64,000 bases of DNA, taken from contig NZ_CAJZAG010000001.1 of assembly GCF_914271485.1 (NCBI RefSeq), positions 930,001 through 994,000 on the forward strand, given 5' to 3'. Position 1 is the first letter of the stretch. Every line of letters begins with the position of its first letter. The stretch comes from Cupriavidus pampae. GTDB lineage: Bacteria; Pseudomonadota; Gammaproteobacteria; Burkholderiales; Burkholderiaceae. A program made the position numbers and the translations under genes. The notes under the pieces were generated by a model. It saw only the letters and a program-made list of their open reading frames with translations, searched no databases and had not been told where the DNA came from. Of the stretch, positions 60,702-64,000 are shown in pieces.

Positions 60702-62566
60702 TCCGATTAGCAGCGACGGGGCTGAACAAGCCAATTGCCGAAATTCCGTTCGATCCACTGCGTGCCTTGATTCGCGGCCCCAGCGACACGGGCAAGTCCT
60801 ACATTCGAGACTGCCTTTGGTATCTCCTTGGTGGCGACAAGGTGCCAAAGGAGTTGCCTGAGGCTGATGGGTACGAGACGCTCGAATTGGAGATCGCTCA
60901 TGGTGAGGACTCCTATCTCGTCCGTCGGGCATTACGCGGCGGTGGTGCGTACATCCTTCGTACCGTCCGAGTGGAAGACGAGGGTACGGAGCGTCCAGGT
61001 ATCGATACATTGATGGTGACAGACGTCCCCGAGGGGATGGAGCAGATTGAAGCCGATCTATCGGAACTGGTGGTGGAGCTCTCGGGTGCCGGCAAGAAGC
61101 AGATTTTGCGATCCAAGAGCAAGCGTGGGCCGGTCACAGGCTCCGACGTCCGTCACTGGTTCATGCTTTCACAGCCGACGGTCATTAGTGAAGATCCAAC
61201 AAGTGGCGCGAGCCATTCGGATCGCCCGCAGCGTATCGCGGCCTTCCACCTCTTTTTGACCGGCAACGATGACTCCGCTGTGGCGCTCATCCAGTCCAAG
61301 TCCGAAAAGGATCGCCTTTTCGGACAGCTCACTTCTGCGCAGGATGCCTTGAAGCGCGTGATGGCGGGGGTCGACTCCAACACAAAACGAACTGACGTCG
61401 AAGATGCTATCGAGCGCGTGGACGAGACGCTCTCGGCCATGACACGTCAGTACGATGCCCGTGCCGCGCAATTGCGAGACATCCGTGGCCAGATCTTGAC
61501 GTCGGCGGAAGAGCTCCGTGGGCATGTCACGCGAGTGAATCACTCCAAGGCGATGCTGGAGCGATTTCAGCTGCTCGATCAGAAATACGTGAGCGATCTG
61601 GAGCGCCTCGGTGCCCTCAACGAGGGAGTCGCGCATTTTGCGGCGCTCGCCCCCACTCCGTGTCCACTTTGCGCGACGCCTATCGAGCTACATGGCGCCT
61701 CCCACGATCTCGGCAATAAGGTGCCAGGTCGCTACCGTAAAGCGGTGGCTGCCGAAGCGGAGAAAATCGCCGGGCTTCGCGCAGGTCTGTTGCATTCTAT
61801 TGGTACAGAAGAGAGCCGTCTGGCCGACGCAAGGCAGGAAGCCAGTCAAGTTCGGGGCGAACTCGGTCGGCTCGAGCAGGAAGAAGCAAAGAGCATCAGC
61901 GGCACGCGGGTGGAGTTTGCCGGGAACCCCAAGGAGCTTGCGCTGCGCCGTAGCGAGCTCGCGGCGCAGTTGAGCGCCTTCGATGAGCAGGCGCGGCTGG
62001 AAGGCGAAATTGATCGGCTGAAAGGGATGCGCGTGACAAAGGCGGCTCCGATCAGCCGCGAGGCCAGCGAACAGGCGGGGGCAGTCGCCAACATCGTCCA
62101 GTCGCTGTTAGTTGAGTGGGGATTCGATGACGTGCAGCACGTGTCATTGGATACCGAGGCTTGTGACCTGACCATCAACAACCGGCCGCGGCTGAGCTAT
62201 GGTGCCGGCAAACGCGGTATTTTCCTGACAGCCTTGACGATCGGCCTCATGCAACACGCGCTCCAGCGGGGGAATCCCCATCTGGGGGTTGTGATGATCG
62301 ACTCGCCGCTTAAGGCCTATGCTGACCCTGAGTTGATGGAGGCGGAACGAGCATTGGCGAGTCACACCTTGACGGAAAAATTCTACGGCTGGCTGTCTAC
62401 CTGGGACGGACCCGGGCAGATCGTAGTGGCCGAAAACGAAAAGATCGATGCCGATGTCGCGGCGGTACTGAATCCGATTGAGTTCACTCGCCGTAACGAT
62501 CAGGGGCGCGCTGGGTTCTATCTGACAAGTACTATGCCTTTGGGGGCAACGCCAGAAGCTCCCTAG
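60686..62566 (+). CDS. ABC-3C SMC-like ATPase (DUF3732-type)
   Basis: A 626-residue ATPase of the Rad50/SMC class. Walker A is RGPSDTGKSY (residues 30-39). Coiled-coil arms (LFGQLTSAQDALKRVMAG and LARRSELAAQL-like heptads) flank a zinc hook CPLC at residues 326-329. Walker B is GVVMIDSP with Asp539. The GTG at 60686 overlaps the middle component. It would form dimers that sense nucleic acid or an invader signal and switch on the nuclease-like partner. The middle of the protein has the hook, so the full SMC-type fold is kept. Confidence 0.8.
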   Translation: MAIRLIRLAATGLNKPIAEIPFDPLRALIRGPSDTGKSYIRDCLWYLLGGDKVPKELPEADGYETLELEIAHGEDSYLVRRALRGGGAYILRTVRVEDEGTERPGIDTLMVTDVPEGMEQIEADLSELVVELSGAGKKQILRSKSKRGPVTGSDVRHWFMLSQPTVISEDPTSGASHSDRPQRIAAFHLFLTGNDDSAVALIQSKSEKDRLFGQLTSAQDALKRVMAGVDSNTKRTDVEDAIERVDETLSAMTRQYDARAAQLRDIRGQILTSAEELRGHVTRVNHSKAMLERFQLLDQKYVSDLERLGALNEGVAHFAALAPTPCPLCATPIELHGASHDLGNKVPGRYRKAVAAEAEKIAGLRAGLLHSIGTEESRLADARQEASQVRGELGRLEQEEAKSISGTRVEFAGNPKELALRRSELAAQLSAFDEQARLEGEIDRLKGMRVTKAAPISREASEQAGAVANIVQSLLVEWGFDDVQHVSLDTEACDLTINNRPRLSYGAGKRGIFLTALTIGLMQHALQRGNPHLGVVMIDSPLKAYADPELMEAERALASHTLTEKFYGWLSTWDGPGQIVVAENEKIDADVAAVLNPIEFTRRNDQGRAGFYLTSTMPLGATPEAP

Positions 62567-62854
62567 ACGCAATCGATGCTTTCGCCGCTATTGTTGGCCC
62601 AACGCTCATTTGCTAAGGCATGATCTCGACTCAGATTGGGGGCGGTATCTGATCTAGGAAAATCTCTTAGTGGCAAGAGGTGTACGTAGCGAAACGGTCG
62701 CCTGTGAAATTCTAAGTTGTGTTGTTGCATGTAAGGTCCGAGATTCCACCTTGGTCCATTTGCATTCGGAGGTTGCCTTAGTGAATCGCTACTCACCCGC
62801 CTGAGCTTCCAGCGGCTGATCACGACTCCGCAACATCAGGTCGTCGAGAGTCTT
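62567..62854 (+). other. Gap between ABC-3C operon and ATPase-Schlafen gene
   Basis: About 290 AT-richer bases with no convincing gene and no strong terminator. A separate promoter for the next gene is likely but I cannot place it. Confidence 0.4.
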
Positions 62855-64000
62855 ATGTATTTCGCGAAAATCGTTCTTACAAATTTCGGTCCCTTCTCCG
62901 ATGCAGAGTTTAGTTTTGAACCACATGCGATAAATTGGATCATTGGGAGAAACGGTTCAGGTAAAACGCAAATGGCGGGCGCGATGCTGGCCGCTTTGGT
63001 TGGAAGGCCCGCGTTGGTGCTGACTCCAGGCGGGGTCGGACCTTCCTCGGTTGTACTCAGCGTGACAGACCGAGACACCTCAGAGACGGTTGGCCTCCAC
63101 ATCACGGAAGTGCCGAGTGGGAAACCGGAAGTGTCGAAGGCGAATGGCCCGTTAGTGCTGCGGGCGCTTACGGCAATGTCTGGATCGGAAAGCCAGCTTC
63201 TAATGATCGGGCATGGCACCGAGACCAATCACGCGGCCATCGATTTTCATGAAGTGGAGACGTTGCTTCCGGACCGAATCAAACTCCATCCACTATGGGA
63301 GGCACTGCGCCAACAAAGCGGGCGAGCGCACTACATCGGGTCTGGTGCACAACGTTCTGCCTTGGAATTGATCATTCAGTTCGTGGCGAGACGACGTGCG
63401 AGCGTCAAGCTGCCTCTAATCGTAGACGAAGTGCTATGGCGTTGGTCAAGAGACGAGAGCGACCTTCACCTAGAACTTCTCGTCGAGATTGCGCGCGAGT
63501 CGCAGGTGTTAGTGCTTTGTCCCCATCGGAATGATGCCGAGGTCGGGCCGGGTCCCGTGATGGAAATTCTCCCGGCACCGGGGCCCAAATCGCTGGCGGC
63601 CTTCAACTCATGGTACGAATCGCGGAAGCCAAATATTCGACCCCTTGTTCAGAAGAAATGGGTGAGAGGGGAGCAATACCCGGCTCAAGAAAGTCGCACA
63701 TGTGAATTCAAGGAAATCAAGGGCAGTAATCCGCTGGGCGCAATTAGGGGGGTTGTGGACCAGTATGCGGTTGCGTTCATGAATGCAGGATTGCCTCAAG
63801 AAGGTGCAATTTTCTGGGGCATTCGTGACGCGGATAGGGCCATTGTCGGCGTTGAACTTCGGCCACAGGATTGTGACGAGCTCCGGAGAATCGTCACAGA
63901 GCGACTGCACCAGATTGTTCCTCCCATCGCTCCTACGGCCTATCGAATCGACCTTCACCCGGTAAGTAGTGGCTCCGTTGTAATCGAAAACTTGTATGTC
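62855..64000 (+). CDS. ABC ATPase fused to a Schlafen AlbA_2 domain, cut by the window edge
   Basis: The frame from ATG 62855 is open without a stop for 382 codons to the end of the window. Residues 1-240 form a compact ABC-type ATPase: FAKIVLTNFGPFSDAEF, Walker A GRNGSGKT (31-38), a signature-like IGSGAQRSALELI near 163, Walker B LPLIVDEV (Asp191, Glu192) and VLVLCPHRN as switch. Then from about residue 280: ESRTCEFKEIKGS (E284-x-K286), an AFMNAG helix, and GAIFWGIRDADRAIVGVE near 318, which are the features of the Schlafen AlbA_2 domain (PF04326), linked to nucleic-acid binding and RNase activity. There is no coiled-coil arm between Walker A and B. It lies 288 bp after the ABC-3C ATPase and may be a separate unit. 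Confidence 0.75.
   Translation, partial: MYFAKIVLTNFGPFSDAEFSFEPHAINWIIGRNGSGKTQMAGAMLAALVGRPALVLTPGGVGPSSVVLSVTDRDTSETVGLHITEVPSGKPEVSKANGPLVLRALTAMSGSESQLLMIGHGTETNHAAIDFHEVETLLPDRIKLHPLWEALRQQSGRAHYIGSGAQRSALELIIQFVARRRASVKLPLIVDEVLWRWSRDESDLHLELLVEIARESQVLVLCPHRNDAEVGPGPVMEILPAPGPKSLAAFNSWYESRKPNIRPLVQKKWVRGEQYPAQESRTCEFKEIKGSNPLGAIRGVVDQYAVAFMNAGLPQEGAIFWGIRDADRAIVGVELRPQDCDELRRIVTERLHQIVPPIAPTAYRIDLHPVSSGSVVIENLYV

Noticed and set aside
62563..62823. An 86-codon minus-strand frame after the ABC-3C ATPase
   Set aside because: No ribosome site, no recognisable fold, and it overlaps the ATPase stop.
62836..63228. A minus-strand frame of 130 codons near the right end
   Set aside because: It lies opposite the ATPase Walker A region, which is continuous on the plus strand to the window edge.

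Overview
The window looks like chromosomal or megaplasmid DNA of a high-GC betaproteobacterium of the Burkholderiaceae, most like Cupriavidus or Ralstonia. This is inferred from the high GC and codon use, a Bug-type periplasmic receptor, IclR- and LysR-linked catabolic clusters, a DUF3300/DUF2950 pair, and a two-partner secretion locus beside a FecIR/TonB-receptor locus. No database search was possible, so family names rest on motifs, length and context.

Layout. (1) 1-9.4 kb: a catabolic cluster holding the 3' end of a molybdenum hydroxylase, two related MFS carriers, a HAD hydrolase, a Bug receptor, a cyclase-family hydrolase, an acyl-CoA ligase, an IclR regulator and an acyl-CoA dehydrogenase. 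Two promoters in it share a -10 box plus a composite operator. (2) 9.4-11.6 kb: a lower-GC islet with a HEPN-motif protein and an apparent small RNA on the opposite strand. (3) 11.6-22.6 kb: a TpsB/TpsA pair whose TpsA has about 3,000 residues. (4) 22.6-26.6 kb: FecI-FecR-TonB receptor with a Fur box. (5) 26.7-30.2 kb: cupins, a PHP-domain lipoprotein and a DUF302 protein. (6) 30.3-40.9 kb: DUF3300 and DUF2950 proteins, a histidine kinase, a FixJ-like regulator, a stand-alone receiver, an RND pump without an outer-membrane channel, and three small envelope proteins. (7) 40.8-47.2 kb: aspartate:alanine antiporter and aspartate 4-decarboxylase, divergent from a large ornithine/lysine/arginine-type decarboxylase. 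An imperfect dyad TGGNCC-WW-GGNCCA occurs four times in regions 6-7, each 50-90 bp upstream of a start codon, and suggests one regulon. (8) 47.4-51.1 kb: an RloA/RloB-like ATPase-TOPRIM pair and a HipA-like kinase/DUF3037 pair. (9) 51.2-56.5 kb: a LysR-controlled L-arabonate-type sugar acid operon. (10) 56.7-64 kb: a tyrosine recombinase and a probable defence island. The island has a three-gene ABC-3C system with a nuclease-like first component, then a protein, cut by the window edge, that joins an ABC ATPase to a Schlafen/AlbA_2 domain.

The most unusual content is the right-hand island, the four-copy dyad, and the small RNA whose promoter overlaps the start of the HEPN gene.
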